Below are positions 52,095 to 60,767 of a stretch of DNA of 64,000 nucleotides, in pieces. The stretch comes from Lentisphaeraceae bacterium. GTDB lineage: Bacteria; Verrucomicrobiota; Kiritimatiellia; RFP12; DVOR01. A model generated the notes under the pieces. It searched no databases and was not told where the DNA came from. It saw only the letters and a list, made by a program, of their open reading frames with translations. A program made the translations under genes and the position numbers. The stretch spans positions 1 through 64,000 of the forward strand of contig SFJE01000007.1 of assembly GCA_004555175.1 (NCBI GenBank), written 5' to 3'. Each line of letters starts with the position of its first letter. The first letter of the stretch is position 1.

Positions 52095-55000
52095 ATGAAA
52101 CGATCCACTCTGGCCCTGATTGCCACCCTAGCCTCCGGCTTGGCCGTTGCCGCCCCGGAGCTGAACCTCGCCGGCCAATGGTCGGTACAGTTATCCGACA
52201 ACTCCACGCACGCCGTCACGCTACCTGGGACGTTAAGCGACGCCAAGCTCGGACCCGCCGCCACAAAGGCGGTCTATGGCGCACTTACGCCCCGCCACCA
52301 ATATGTCGGTAACGCCGTCTACACCAAGACCTTTACGGTCACCCCCGAGATGTCCGGCGATTACGAGCTTTTCCTCGAGCGCGTGATGTGGAAGAGCACC
52401 CTCTCGCTCGATGGCCAGCCGGTAGGCTCCTGCGATTCGCTGGCCACGCCGCATGTCTACACCCTGCGCGCGGCCGACCTCACCCCCGGTCAGCACACCC
52501 TCACCCTCGCCATCGATAACAGCCGCATCTACCCCATTGGCGAGAAGAGCCACAGCTATGGCGATTCGATGCAGACGCGCTGGAATGGTGTCATTGGTCA
52601 GGTGGTGTTGCGCCCGGTGAACCCGTTGCGCAAGGCGCGGATCTTTGCGCCCTATGGTCAGGTCGCCACCGTGGAACTGCCCGAAGGCGTGAACGCGGCC
52701 GAAGTGCGGGCCAACGTGCCCGGTGTGACCGATGTACGTGTTTCGGCCGAGGGGCGAAAGCTGCGTGTTACCCTGCCCAACGCCAAGCCGTGGAGCGAGT
52801 TCTCCCCCACGCTCTACACCCTCAAGCTCGCCTGGCGCGGCCACACCCACACCCTGCGTTTCGGCTTCCGCACCTTTGAGCGCCGCGGCAACCGCGTCTA
52901 CCTGAATGACCATCCCTTCTTTGTGCGCGGCAACACCGAGAACTGCCACTTCCCCCTCACTGGCTACCCGGCAATGGATAAGGCCTCCTGGCTCTCCATC
53001 TTCCGCAAGCTCAAGACCGAGGGCGTCAACCAAATCCGCTGCCACACCTGGGCCACACCCCAGGCCGCCTTCGATGCCGCCGATGAACTCGGGCTGCTCA
53101 TCTCCCCGGAGGTCCTCTGGATTGACGGCTGGATGACGCGCGACTACCCCGACATCAAGGGCATCGGCAAGGGCCCCAAGGAGGTCGACAGCTTCGTCCG
53201 TGCCGAGCTCTTCCGCATTCTCGATGCCTACGGCAACGCGCCCTCCTTTTATTCATTGAGCGTGGGTAACGAGCTCGGCTCCTCGGACTTCGGGCTCCTT
53301 GGCGAGTGGATGGAGGCTTGCAAGGCCTATGACAACCGCCACCTCTATGCCGCCTCCTCCGCGCGCCAGATCTCCAAGGGCGATGACTTCTTGGTCACCC
53401 ACGCCTATCCCGGCATTGGAATGGTCCGCGAGTGGCGGCGCGAGGGCACCGACTGGGATTACGAGAGTGCCTACACGCGCACCAAGCTCCCCACCGTCGC
53501 CCACGAAATCGGCCAGTGGCCCGTCTTCCCGGAGTTCGACCGCGAGATTCCCAAGTACACCGGGCTGCTGCGCCCCTGGAACCTCGAGGGCCTGCGCGAG
53601 GAGAGCGCCAAGGCCGGCGTGCTGCGCTTCAACCGCGCCTACGCCCGCGCCTCGCTGATGACCTGCCTGCTCATGTACAAAGATGAGATCGAGAGCTTTA
53701 TGCGCACGCCCTCCTGTGCCGGCCTCCAGCTCCTAGGCATCCAGGATTACTCCGGCCAGGGCGAAGCGCTCATCGGTTGGTTCGATTCCTTCTACGACCG
53801 TAAGCCCGGCGCCGAGCAGGCCGTCCCCGTGGGCAACTACTTCGCCCCGGTCGCCTGCCTCGCCCGCTTCCCCAAGTACACCTGGCACGCCGGCGAAACC
53901 TTCACCGCCAAGCTCGTCATCCACAACTATAGCCAGGGCACCTACCGCGCCACGCTCCCCTGGCGCCTCGGCTCAGCCGAAGGCGAGGTGACCGTCGAGG
54001 TCCCCGAGGGCTCGGTCCAGACCGTCCACACCCTCACCCTGCCGCTCAAGGGCCTTGCGCCCACCCTCCCAGCCAAGCTTGAGCTCACCTTCGGCAACAA
54101 CCGTTGGCCCCTCTGGGTCTACCCCGAGCAGATTGCCGACTCCATCCCCAAAGGCGTGGTCTTCACCGATGACCTCTCCGAGGCCCAACGCGCCATCGCC
54201 GAGGGGAAGCGCCTCCTCTTCGATGCCTCCGCCTGTGCCAACCCCAAGGCCACCCTCTTCTCGGCCTTTATCCCCGTCTACTGGGGCACCACCTGGTTCC
54301 CCGGCCAGCGCGCCACCACCCTCGGCATGGTCGTCCAAGCCAAGAGCCCCGCCTTCGCCGCCTTCCCCACCGACGATTGGCAGGATTGGCAGTGGAAGCA
54401 CCTGATCAATGGCGCCACCACCTTCCGCCTCACCGGCACTGACCCCGACTTCACCCCCTTGGCCATGCCGATTGTCGACTTCCACAAACCCGCCCTCGCC
54501 GCCGTTCTCTTTGAGGCGCAAATTGGCAAAGCCAAGGTCCTCGTTTCGGGTATCAACCTCGCGGCCAACCGCCCCGAAGCCAAGCAGCTCCGCCGCTCGC
54601 TCCTCGACTATGTCGCCTCGGCCGCCTTTGCCCCCAAGGGCTCCATCGATCCAGTCGCCTTCAAGGGCCTCTTCCACGATGCCCGCTCCAGCCTCCCCCC
54701 GCGCCCGGCCGAATACGCCAAGGCCGTTGCCTACTTCGAGTGCGCCGCCCTGCGCGATGGTCGCCAGGCCGATATTCCCTGGAGCAAGCGCCTCGACCGC
54801 GCCGAGCTCGCCGCCGGCGCCTACACCCTCTCCGGCGAAGGCCTGCGCACCTGGGCCGACAAGGATGGCAAGTATTGGGTGGCCAACAAGCTCAAGCTCA
54901 CCCTCACCGGCGCAGCCAATGTCCGCGGCAAACTCCTTATCCGCTTCCGCGACCCCGATTCCGGTGGCAAGCGCACCGCCCGCGGCACCTTCGATGGCAA

Positions 55001-55178
55001 CCGCACCTTCTCCATCCCGCCGCACGGAAAATCCGCCCAAAACCCCACCGGCGCCTACACCCTCACCCTTCCGGTGGACATGGAAGACTTCCTCGACGGT
55101 AAACTCGAGCTCTCCCTCGAAAAGACCGGCGGTCCCAACCTGATGATTGACCGCGTCATCCTTCTCCCCAACGACTAA
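52095..55178 (+). CDS. Secreted glycoside hydrolase family 2 enzyme
   Basis: A 1027-residue exported enzyme with a signal peptide (KRSTLALIATLASGLAVAA). It has an N-terminal sugar-binding jelly roll, an immunoglobulin-like linker and a TIM barrel. SVGNELGSSD gives the acid/base Glu393 and VAHEIGQWPVF the likely nucleophile Glu471. The last ~450 residues include an unusual second beta domain. Beta-galactosidase, mannosidase and glucuronidase activities all occur in GH2, and the substrate is unknown. GGAGG lies before the ATG. It is the last gene of the transporter-led run. Confidence 0.88.
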   Translation: MKRSTLALIATLASGLAVAAPELNLAGQWSVQLSDNSTHAVTLPGTLSDAKLGPAATKAVYGALTPRHQYVGNAVYTKTFTVTPEMSGDYELFLERVMWKSTLSLDGQPVGSCDSLATPHVYTLRAADLTPGQHTLTLAIDNSRIYPIGEKSHSYGDSMQTRWNGVIGQVVLRPVNPLRKARIFAPYGQVATVELPEGVNAAEVRANVPGVTDVRVSAEGRKLRVTLPNAKPWSEFSPTLYTLKLAWRGHTHTLRFGFRTFERRGNRVYLNDHPFFVRGNTENCHFPLTGYPAMDKASWLSIFRKLKTEGVNQIRCHTWATPQAAFDAADELGLLISPEVLWIDGWMTRDYPDIKGIGKGPKEVDSFVRAELFRILDAYGNAPSFYSLSVGNELGSSDFGLLGEWMEACKAYDNRHLYAASSARQISKGDDFLVTHAYPGIGMVREWRREGTDWDYESAYTRTKLPTVAHEIGQWPVFPEFDREIPKYTGLLRPWNLEGLREESAKAGVLRFNRAYARASLMTCLLMYKDEIESFMRTPSCAGLQLLGIQDYSGQGEALIGWFDSFYDRKPGAEQAVPVGNYFAPVACLARFPKYTWHAGETFTAKLVIHNYSQGTYRATLPWRLGSAEGEVTVEVPEGSVQTVHTLTLPLKGLAPTLPAKLELTFGNNRWPLWVYPEQIADSIPKGVVFTDDLSEAQRAIAEGKRLLFDASACANPKATLFSAFIPVYWGTTWFPGQRATTLGMVVQAKSPAFAAFPTDDWQDWQWKHLINGATTFRLTGTDPDFTPLAMPIVDFHKPALAAVLFEAQIGKAKVLVSGINLAANRPEAKQLRRSLLDYVASAAFAPKGSIDPVAFKGLFHDARSSLPPRPAEYAKAVAYFECAALRDGRQADIPWSKRLDRAELAAGAYTLSGEGLRTWADKDGKYWVANKLKLTLTGAANVRGKLLIRFRDPDSGGKRTARGTFDGNRTFSIPPHGKSAQNPTGAYTLTLPVDMEDFLDGKLELSLEKTGGPNLMIDRVILLPND

Positions 55179-55370
55179 TGGGCAATGGACGATAAGCGAT
55201 AGGCGGGGCTGCTCGCTACGCTCGCAAAGGACAGACGGCGGAGGACTGATGAAAAAGTCCTCCGCCTCTTTGTCGCGCCTCTTCGTTCTCCGTATTGTCT
55301 TGCACCCGCCCTCCTTTCACAGCCGCAGGGCCCCTCCAGCAAGCGCAGCGAGCACCTCCCGCGCCGCAGC

Positions 55371-55402
55371 ACCCTTATCCCGGAAATTTCCGGGATAAGG
55401 GT
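55371..55402. repeat. Perfect 32-bp palindrome, TTATCCCGGA family
   Basis: Two 16-base arms with the core TTATCCCGGAAATTTCCGGG meet without a loop. A second, shorter member with a GATT loop lies at 55748-55771. Translations of it read YPGNFRDKG-like, a signature of palindromic repeats rather than protein. Confidence 0.85.
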
Positions 55403-55477
55403 GTGCAGAAGGAAAGGAACGGCGGCGCGGATTATCACGCGGCACGGAGAGAACTAACCGCTCGGCGGAGCGCAACT

Positions 55478-55537
55478 AATAAGACCCCGTCTTATTGGTA
55501 ATAAGGCCCCGTCTTATTGGCAACAAGACGGGGCCTT
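55478..55537. repeat. AAGACCCCGTCTT hairpin array, copy 2
   Basis: One perfect palindrome (AATAAGACCCCGTCTTATT, 55478-55496) is followed by a direct and an inverted unit. These last two form a perfect 13-bp stem (55503-55515 with 55525-55537) around the loop ATTGGCAAC, then ATTCATTC. It has the same design as the array at 29111-29190. Confidence 0.88.
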
Positions 55538-55747
55538 ATTCATTCAAGTCGCTCGGGAAGCGAGTTAACCCAGCGCGGAAGTGTGATATGATGGCGGTGC
55601 TTGAACGGTTGAAACTGTCTCATGTGAAAGGAGTATGTGGTCAACCGCTATTGTAGCGGAAACTGAAAAGTCTCCCACTTCTTTTTTCACTTCCCGAGAT
55701 TTATTTTTCCCTACTGCTCATTGGCCTCGTTCCCTGTTGGGGAGGAT

Positions 55748-55771
55748 TTATCCCGGAGATTTCCGGGATAA
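55748..55771. repeat. TTATCCCGGA-family palindrome, second copy
   Basis: TTATCCCGGA and TCCGGGATAA are separated by GATT. It lies about 40 bases upstream of the gmk -10 element. Confidence 0.8.
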
Positions 55772-55810
55772 GGATGACCGCAGGCGCACCTCACGCATTG
55801 TTTATGTTTA

Positions 55811-55819
55811 TGGTATAGT
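55811..55819 (+). promoter_or_regulatory. Extended -10 promoter of gmk
   Basis: TGG-TATAGT at 55811-55819. It ends eight bases before an in-frame ATG (55828) and 32 before the chosen gmk start (55852). Confidence 0.5.
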
Positions 55820-55851
55820 ATCAGCCTATGGATTTGAAGAAGAGGCAGTTG

Positions 55852-56445
55852 ATGAAACCGTTGTTGATTGTAATGAGTGCTCCGAGTGGGGCCGGGAAGA
55901 GTACCTTGTGCGACCTGTTGTTGCAGGACTTTCCGGAGATTACCTACTCGGTCTCGTGCACCACGCGTGCGCCCCGTGGGATGGAAGAGGATGGCGCGGA
56001 TTACTTCTTTGTTTCGCAGGCGAAGTTCGACCAGTTGGTGGCCGAGGGGAAGTTGCTCGAGCACGCGGTGGTTCATGGGAATTGTTATGGCACGCCGGCC
56101 GATCCGGTGCGCGAGGCCTTTGCCGAAGGGCAGAGCGTGCTGATGGATATTGACGTGGTGGGCGCTGCAGCCGTGCGCGAGACGATTGCCCAATTGCCGG
56201 AGGATGATCCGCTACGCACAGGCTTTGTGGACATCTTTATTGAGCCGCCGAGTATGGAAGAGCTGGAACGGCGACTCGTTGGGCGTGGCGAAGATTCGCC
56301 CGAAACGATTGCCTTGCGCCTGCAGAATGCACAAGGGGAGATGGACCGCGCCGGCGAGTTCCGTTACCGCGTGGTCAATGATGAACTCTCCGTGGCCTAC
56401 CGCCGCATTCGCGACATTCTGTTGGTGCGCGGTGGCGAACTGTAA
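55852..56445 (+). CDS. gmk: Guanylate kinase
   Basis: Phosphorylates GMP to GDP with ATP. The 197-residue protein has the P-loop SAPSGAGKST, YSVSCTTRAPRGMEEDG (GMP binding), YFFVS, VLMDIDVVGA and a C-terminal lid (RLVGRGEDSPETI). ATG 55852, after AGAGGCAG, gives the standard MKPLLIVMSAPSGAGK. An alternative ATG at 55828 adds eight residues and would suit a leaderless message. coaC follows after 12 bases. Confidence 0.93.
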   Translation: MKPLLIVMSAPSGAGKSTLCDLLLQDFPEITYSVSCTTRAPRGMEEDGADYFFVSQAKFDQLVAEGKLLEHAVVHGNCYGTPADPVREAFAEGQSVLMDIDVVGAAAVRETIAQLPEDDPLRTGFVDIFIEPPSMEELERRLVGRGEDSPETIALRLQNAQGEMDRAGEFRYRVVNDELSVAYRRIRDILLVRGGEL

Positions 56446-56457
56446 GCGAGGTGTTCG

Positions 56458-57039
56458 ATGGCAACAGCCCCCCAGCATACGACTCAGCCGCCCAAGGTGC
56501 TTTTGGGCGTGACCGGCGCAATTGCCTGTTATAAGGTCTGCTCGTTGGTGCGGCTGATGGTCTCGCGCGGCTGGCAGGTGCAGGTAATTGCCACCGCACA
56601 CGCGCTCGACTTTGTGGGCGAGATTACCTGGCGAACGCTCTCGCAGCGGGCGGTCGAATGCGATGCCTTTGCGCCGAACAGCGATTGGCATCCGCGCCAC
56701 ATTGCCCTGGCCGATTGGTGCGATCTCTTCCTCGTGGCGCCCTGTTCGGCCAATACACTCGCGAAGTTGGCCCATGGGCTGGCCGACAACCTACTCACCG
56801 AGACCGCGCTCGCGCTGCCGCCAGAGAAGCCCTTGTGGGTGGCGCCCTCAATGAATACGCGTATGTGGGAGCACGCGGCTACGCAGGCGAATGTCAAGAC
56901 CTTGCAAGCACGCGGCGTGCAGGTTTGCTTGCCCACGGCCGGGGAGCTGGCCTGCGGTGTCACCGGCGCGGGGCGGTTGCCAGAACCCGAGGCGCTGATG
57001 GCGGCCTTGGTGGATTGGGAAGCGAGTCGTGCGCTATGA
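56458..57039 (+). CDS. coaC: Phosphopantothenoylcysteine decarboxylase domain, stand-alone
   Basis: An FMN flavoprotein of the coenzyme A pathway that decarboxylates phosphopantothenoylcysteine. The 193-residue product has VLLGVTGAIACYKVCSLV, a His in HPRHIALADWCD, VAPCSANTLAKLAHGLADN, and APSMNTRMW as the PASANT-type substrate motif. It ends where fused CoaBC proteins continue into the CoaB synthetase domain, so CoaB must be encoded elsewhere. The stop overlaps mcsA by four bases. Confidence 0.86.
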   Translation: MATAPQHTTQPPKVLLGVTGAIACYKVCSLVRLMVSRGWQVQVIATAHALDFVGEITWRTLSQRAVECDAFAPNSDWHPRHIALADWCDLFLVAPCSANTLAKLAHGLADNLLTETALALPPEKPLWVAPSMNTRMWEHAATQANVKTLQARGVQVCLPTAGELACGVTGAGRLPEPEALMAALVDWEASRAL

Positions 57040-57677
57040 AGTGTGAACTCTGCCATAAAAACGAGGCCGAGACGGTCATCTTCCGCGAGCGACCGGGGAA
57101 GGCGCGCGAGGAGCTCTATGTCTGCCGCCCCTGTGCCGAGCGCGAAGAGGTCTTTGGGCAAGAGCGCGGCATCCAAGTGGCTGCGATGGAGGTTTCGCCA
57201 GATGACCTGCCCCCAGGCATCAACCCCGGTCTGCCCCCCGGCGGATCGGACGAAGGGTGGTCGCCCCCGAAGCCGCCGCCGGAAGCCCTCCACGAACTGG
57301 GTAAGATGTTCGACCAACTCTCTTCCTTGCTCTCGAGCACGGGCGGCAATCTGGACGAGGCGCGGTGCCCCAAGTGCGGTCAAGCGCTGGAGGAGATTCG
57401 CGCCTCCGGGTTGGTGGGGTGCCCCAAGTGCTACGAAGTCTTTCGCGAGGCGATTGCGCCGCTCTTGGCCGAACTCAACGACTGCACAACCTTTGGCGGC
57501 ACTTTTGGAGTGAATAAGCGGATGGATGGCCAAGCGCAACTGCAGGCCCTCAAGCGCGCCCTGGCAGATGCCATCCAGCGCGAAGACTACACTGCCGCCA
57601 AGCAGCTGAAGGCGGAGATTGAGGCGCTCAAGCGCGCACTCGGCGGTAACGAGCAGGGAGGGGCCCATGACGCTTAA
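57036..57677 (+). CDS. mcsA: McsA-like zinc-finger protein with UVR domain
   Basis: The 213-residue product has a first Cys pair (CELCHKNEAE) with CRPC, a second set (CPKCGQ, GCPKCYEVF), and a C-terminal UVR motif (REDYTAAKQLKAEIEALKRA). This is the architecture of McsA, activator of the protein-arginine kinase McsB that marks proteins for ClpCP. The Pro-rich linker between zinc sites is longer than usual. It overlaps the next gene, a degenerate mcsB, by 11 bases, confirming the pairing. Confidence 0.87.
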   Translation: MKCELCHKNEAETVIFRERPGKAREELYVCRPCAEREEVFGQERGIQVAAMEVSPDDLPPGINPGLPPGGSDEGWSPPKPPPEALHELGKMFDQLSSLLSSTGGNLDEARCPKCGQALEEIRASGLVGCPKCYEVFREAIAPLLAELNDCTTFGGTFGVNKRMDGQAQLQALKRALADAIQREDYTAAKQLKAEIEALKRALGGNEQGGAHDA

Positions 57678-58797
57678 AGATCTGCTCAAGCCAACGCCCA
57701 CCGAGCGCGGACAGATTTGCCTCTGCGCACAATTTGCCTTTGTCCGCAACCTGGAACGTATGCCCTTCCCGGACCGGATGAAGGAGGCCGATCGCGTGCG
57801 CCGCTCGGCCCAAATCATCGCGCAGCTCGAGCACCTTCTGCCTGGCATTGAAAACTTGACGCCCACCCTTGCAGAGGCGCAAGCCCACCTGGCCGTGATG
57901 CTCCTCACGGCCCCCGAGAGCCGTCTACCGGGCTACGCGCTGCTCTATCTGGACAAGCCCGAAGGGGTCGATGCCCCCATCTGGTGCGAAGTGATGGGGG
58001 CAAACCACCTGACCTTCTCGGTCATTGCCACCTCGCAACAACTCTCGCCGACGGATTACGACACGCTCACCGAACAATTGCAGCGCTTCGTGGATAAACT
58101 CGAACCGCACTTCGGCTTTGCCCGCACCGAGCGCTTTGGGTATTTGACGCGTCAGTTGACGCTCACCGGCTCGGGCTTCCGGTTGCGCGTGTGGCTCCAT
58201 TTGGCCGGGCTGATGCACTTTGACCACCTGCGCGAACTGGAGAATGCAGCCACCTTTGCCGACCTGCGCATTGATACCAACAACGATGTTGGCTCGCAAC
58301 CGCCCCCTGGCGCGCTCTGCATCCTCTTCAATGGTCGCTCGCTGCGCGATAATGCCGTGGATGAGGCGCGTGCGCTGCAGCGTTTCCTAGGGAGCGTTAT
58401 CCGCCAAGAGCGTAACGCACGCCAGCGCTTGCTCCTGGAGGAGCCCTATGTGCTGCTTGACATCGTCAGCCGTCTGCAGGCCAACCTCCATGCCACGTTG
58501 ATGGTCACCCCCGATGAGTTATGCGATAGTCTCTCGGACTTCTACCTGGCCTGGGACCTGGCGGCCATCACCCCCAAGCAACGCCCCCGCCTCATCCCCC
58601 CCATGATCTCCGCGCTCATGTTCGATGACGACCACCTCTCCCACTTGCCCCTCCACCGCCTGCTTGAGGATGTCTACCTACCGCCGCCGGTGCGCGACTT
58701 CCCCCCTTGGCGTAAGGCTGCCACACGTGCCATCTGGATGCGGACCTTCCTCGACTTCTCTATCTCGCGTAGCTTCAAACGGAGGGCGCTACAATGA
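57667..58797 (+). CDS. mcsB: Degenerate McsB-like protein (predicted inactive arginine kinase)
   Basis: A 376-residue protein with the overall phosphagen-kinase order of McsB. FVRNLERMPFP corresponds to the SSRIRLARN region and FGYLTRQLTLTGSGFRLRVWLHL to the CPTN-GTGLRASVMLHL region. Key residues are changed. The NEEDHIRIQ substrate loop reads MGANHLTFSV, the catalytic Cys of SCPTN is Gln, and the ATP-binding arginine sets are largely missing. It is therefore probably not a kinase in the known way. It may act with McsA as a binding or adaptor protein. The position directly after mcsA supports the identity. Confidence 0.75.
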   Translation: MTLKDLLKPTPTERGQICLCAQFAFVRNLERMPFPDRMKEADRVRRSAQIIAQLEHLLPGIENLTPTLAEAQAHLAVMLLTAPESRLPGYALLYLDKPEGVDAPIWCEVMGANHLTFSVIATSQQLSPTDYDTLTEQLQRFVDKLEPHFGFARTERFGYLTRQLTLTGSGFRLRVWLHLAGLMHFDHLRELENAATFADLRIDTNNDVGSQPPPGALCILFNGRSLRDNAVDEARALQRFLGSVIRQERNARQRLLLEEPYVLLDIVSRLQANLHATLMVTPDELCDSLSDFYLAWDLAAITPKQRPRLIPPMISALMFDDDHLSHLPLHRLLEDVYLPPPVRDFPPWRKAATRAIWMRTFLDFSISRSFKRRALQ

Positions 58798-59588
58798 ACC
58801 TCGCCATGCGCCTTCTAATTGGGTGCGCGTTCGCGGCGTGCCTCGGCACGCAAGCCTTGGCCGAAAGCGCTATCGAAGGCCTCTCGCCCTTGCAGATTCT
58901 CCTGCAGGCTCGCCTAATGTTCCCGCGCGAACAACTGACTATCCGCGGGCGCGTGGGCACCGCCGAACAGCGCGGCCAGCACGAAAAGCTCTTTCCCTAT
59001 ACCCTCAACCTCGATTGGAGCGGCGCCACCCCCCTCGCCCACTGCCGGCTCTACGCCCTAGAGGGCTCTGGCGAGGCGCCCCTGCAGGAGGCTGAAATGA
59101 CGCGCGTTGAGGGCGCGCCTCACCTCACCCTCATCGCCTCCGATGGGCAACGCATCACCCAAAGCCGATTGAACACTCCAATTGCCGAGAGCGACCTCAC
59201 TTGGATGGATTTGGCCTTCGACTATCTGTGGTGGCAGGACCTGCGCCGCGTCTCCGATGCGGAGTGCCACGACCGGGAGATCCCCCAGCGCGTCAGCGGC
59301 CGCGCTGCGGCAGTCATCGAAGCTCGGCCGCCAACGCCCATTGCCGGACTTTCGGCCGTGCGCATCTGGGTGGACGAGGCCACAGGTAACCTGTTGCAGA
59401 CTGCGCAACTGGATGAAGCCGGGGCGGTGGCGCGCCTGATGTATGTGCAGAAGATTGGGCGCGAGGAGGGGCGTTGGGTGCCGCGCGAATTTCGCATCAA
59501 GCGTACGGGGTCACGCCGCATTACGCGCCTAACCGTCACATCCATCGCATCCGAAAGCTTCTCTGTGGAGGAAAACGCCTATGACTAA
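58794..59588 (+). CDS. Exported LolA-like outer-membrane lipoprotein-sorting domain protein
   Basis: A 264-residue protein with a signal peptide (LLIGCAFAACLGTQALA). The mature part matches the pattern of PF17131-type proteins: LTWMDLAFDYLWWQD, VRIWVDEATGNLLQTAQLDEAG, WVPREFRIKR. These have a LolA/LolB-like fold and probably bind lipid or lipoprotein in the periplasm. It overlaps mcsB by four bases and the AI-2E permease by eight. Confidence 0.75.
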   Translation: MNLAMRLLIGCAFAACLGTQALAESAIEGLSPLQILLQARLMFPREQLTIRGRVGTAEQRGQHEKLFPYTLNLDWSGATPLAHCRLYALEGSGEAPLQEAEMTRVEGAPHLTLIASDGQRITQSRLNTPIAESDLTWMDLAFDYLWWQDLRRVSDAECHDREIPQRVSGRAAAVIEARPPTPIAGLSAVRIWVDEATGNLLQTAQLDEAGAVARLMYVQKIGREEGRWVPREFRIKRTGSRRITRLTVTSIASESFSVEENAYD

Positions 59589-60747
59589 CCCCCGCGACCA
59601 CCGCATTCTGGTCTTTTCGGACTTCCAAAACCGCGTAATTACCTCATCGTTGACGCTGCTATGCTGCATCGCTTTGGGCGTGGGCGTGGTGATATTGATG
59701 GGGCTGCTCCTGCACGGCCTCGGTTACTTCCTGCATGTGGTCGGTCCCGTGATTGTCGCCTTCTTCCTAAGCCTGCTCACACGGCCGTGGTATGCGCGGC
59801 TGAAGAGTTGGTTGGGCGGACGCGAAGTGCTCGCCGTCTGCGCCTTTACCCTCTCGTTCCTTGTGCCGATCGCGCTGCTCTGTTGGTTCTTCGGGGCCTT
59901 CTTGGTCGAGCAAGGGACAAGTGCTGCACAGACCTTTCCGGCGGCCTTGACGAAGCTGCGTGCACAGTTGCTTGAACGCTTCCCGGAGGCCAAGGAACTG
60001 CTCCAGGAGGTGTTGCCGAACCTCACCGGGTTGCTTGCGGCCGATGGTTCGTTCTCCCTGACCAAAGTGCTCGATTGGGCCGGCAAGGGGGTCCATGTGG
60101 GAGGGGCGGTCTTCTCGGCCGGGTCGGCCTTCTTGCTGTGGCTGCTAACCTTCTTCTACTGGATCATCTTTGTGATGCAGAAGCCGCTGACCGGGGAGGC
60201 CTTTGCCGAGCATCTTCCCTTCCTCAGCGCCCATGGGAGAACCGCCGTGGCACGCTACTTCCTGCACTTTAACGACATCATCGTCTCCTACTTCCGCGGG
60301 CAAATGATCGATGTCATTATCCAAGGCTTTCTCTACGGTACGGCCTTCCAACTCATTGGTCTACCCAATGGCTTCATTCTCGGCTTCATCCTTGGGCTGC
60401 TCAACCTGATGCCCTATCTCGGCGTCCTCTCCGGACTGTGCGTGACCCTCCCCATTGCCTTCTTCCACGGCGGCCTGGGTTACACCTGCGTCCTCCTTGC
60501 CATCATCTGCTGTATCCAAACCTTTGATGGTTATGTGATGCAGCCCTACATCCAGGGTAACCGGATGAAGCTCTCAGCCTGGCAAATCGTCTTCGCCATC
60601 CTCTTTTGGACGCAACTCGGCGGATTCCTTGGGCTTCTGCTCGCCATTCCGCTAACCGCCTTCGTCAAGGCCTCGTGGGGGGAATGGCGGGCCTCCTCCG
60701 AACGCTTTGTGGCCGGTGCGAGCGCCCCCACGCCCCCCACCCCCTAA
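59581..60747 (+). CDS. AI-2E family (PF01594) membrane transporter
   Basis: A 388-residue inner-membrane protein with about eight helices. The N-terminal pair is followed by a long amphipathic loop and then the conserved PNGFILGFILGLLNLMPYLG-type block near residue 270, typical of the AI-2E/PerM family. Members export varied small molecules or Na+. The link to autoinducer-2 holds for only a few, and the substrate here is unknown. Confidence 0.88.
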   Translation: MTNPRDHRILVFSDFQNRVITSSLTLLCCIALGVGVVILMGLLLHGLGYFLHVVGPVIVAFFLSLLTRPWYARLKSWLGGREVLAVCAFTLSFLVPIALLCWFFGAFLVEQGTSAAQTFPAALTKLRAQLLERFPEAKELLQEVLPNLTGLLAADGSFSLTKVLDWAGKGVHVGGAVFSAGSAFLLWLLTFFYWIIFVMQKPLTGEAFAEHLPFLSAHGRTAVARYFLHFNDIIVSYFRGQMIDVIIQGFLYGTAFQLIGLPNGFILGFILGLLNLMPYLGVLSGLCVTLPIAFFHGGLGYTCVLLAIICCIQTFDGYVMQPYIQGNRMKLSAWQIVFAILFWTQLGGFLGLLLAIPLTAFVKASWGEWRASSERFVAGASAPTPPTP

Positions 60748-60767
60748 CTGAATAGGACACTTTCGCT

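Larger units (their letters stand above)
55179..55634. other. Repeat-rich gap between the GH2 and gmk units
   Basis: No supported gene. It holds a CGATAAG/CGATAGG heptamer pair (55190-55205), a CTCGCTACGCTCGC palindrome, a 32-bp palindrome (55371-55402), a hairpin array (55478-55537) and a possible TTAACC-N16-TATGAT promoter (55565-55592). Confidence 0.5.

Noticed and set aside
53770..53800. GGTTCGATTCC resembling a tRNA T-arm
   Set aside because: It lies in the coding frame of the GH2 gene (GWFDSF), and no acceptor or anticodon arm can be built around it.
55635..56153. 172-codon frame overlapping gmk
   Set aside because: It runs through a palindromic repeat and then out of frame through gmk. 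The GGAG before its ATG is too close to work well.
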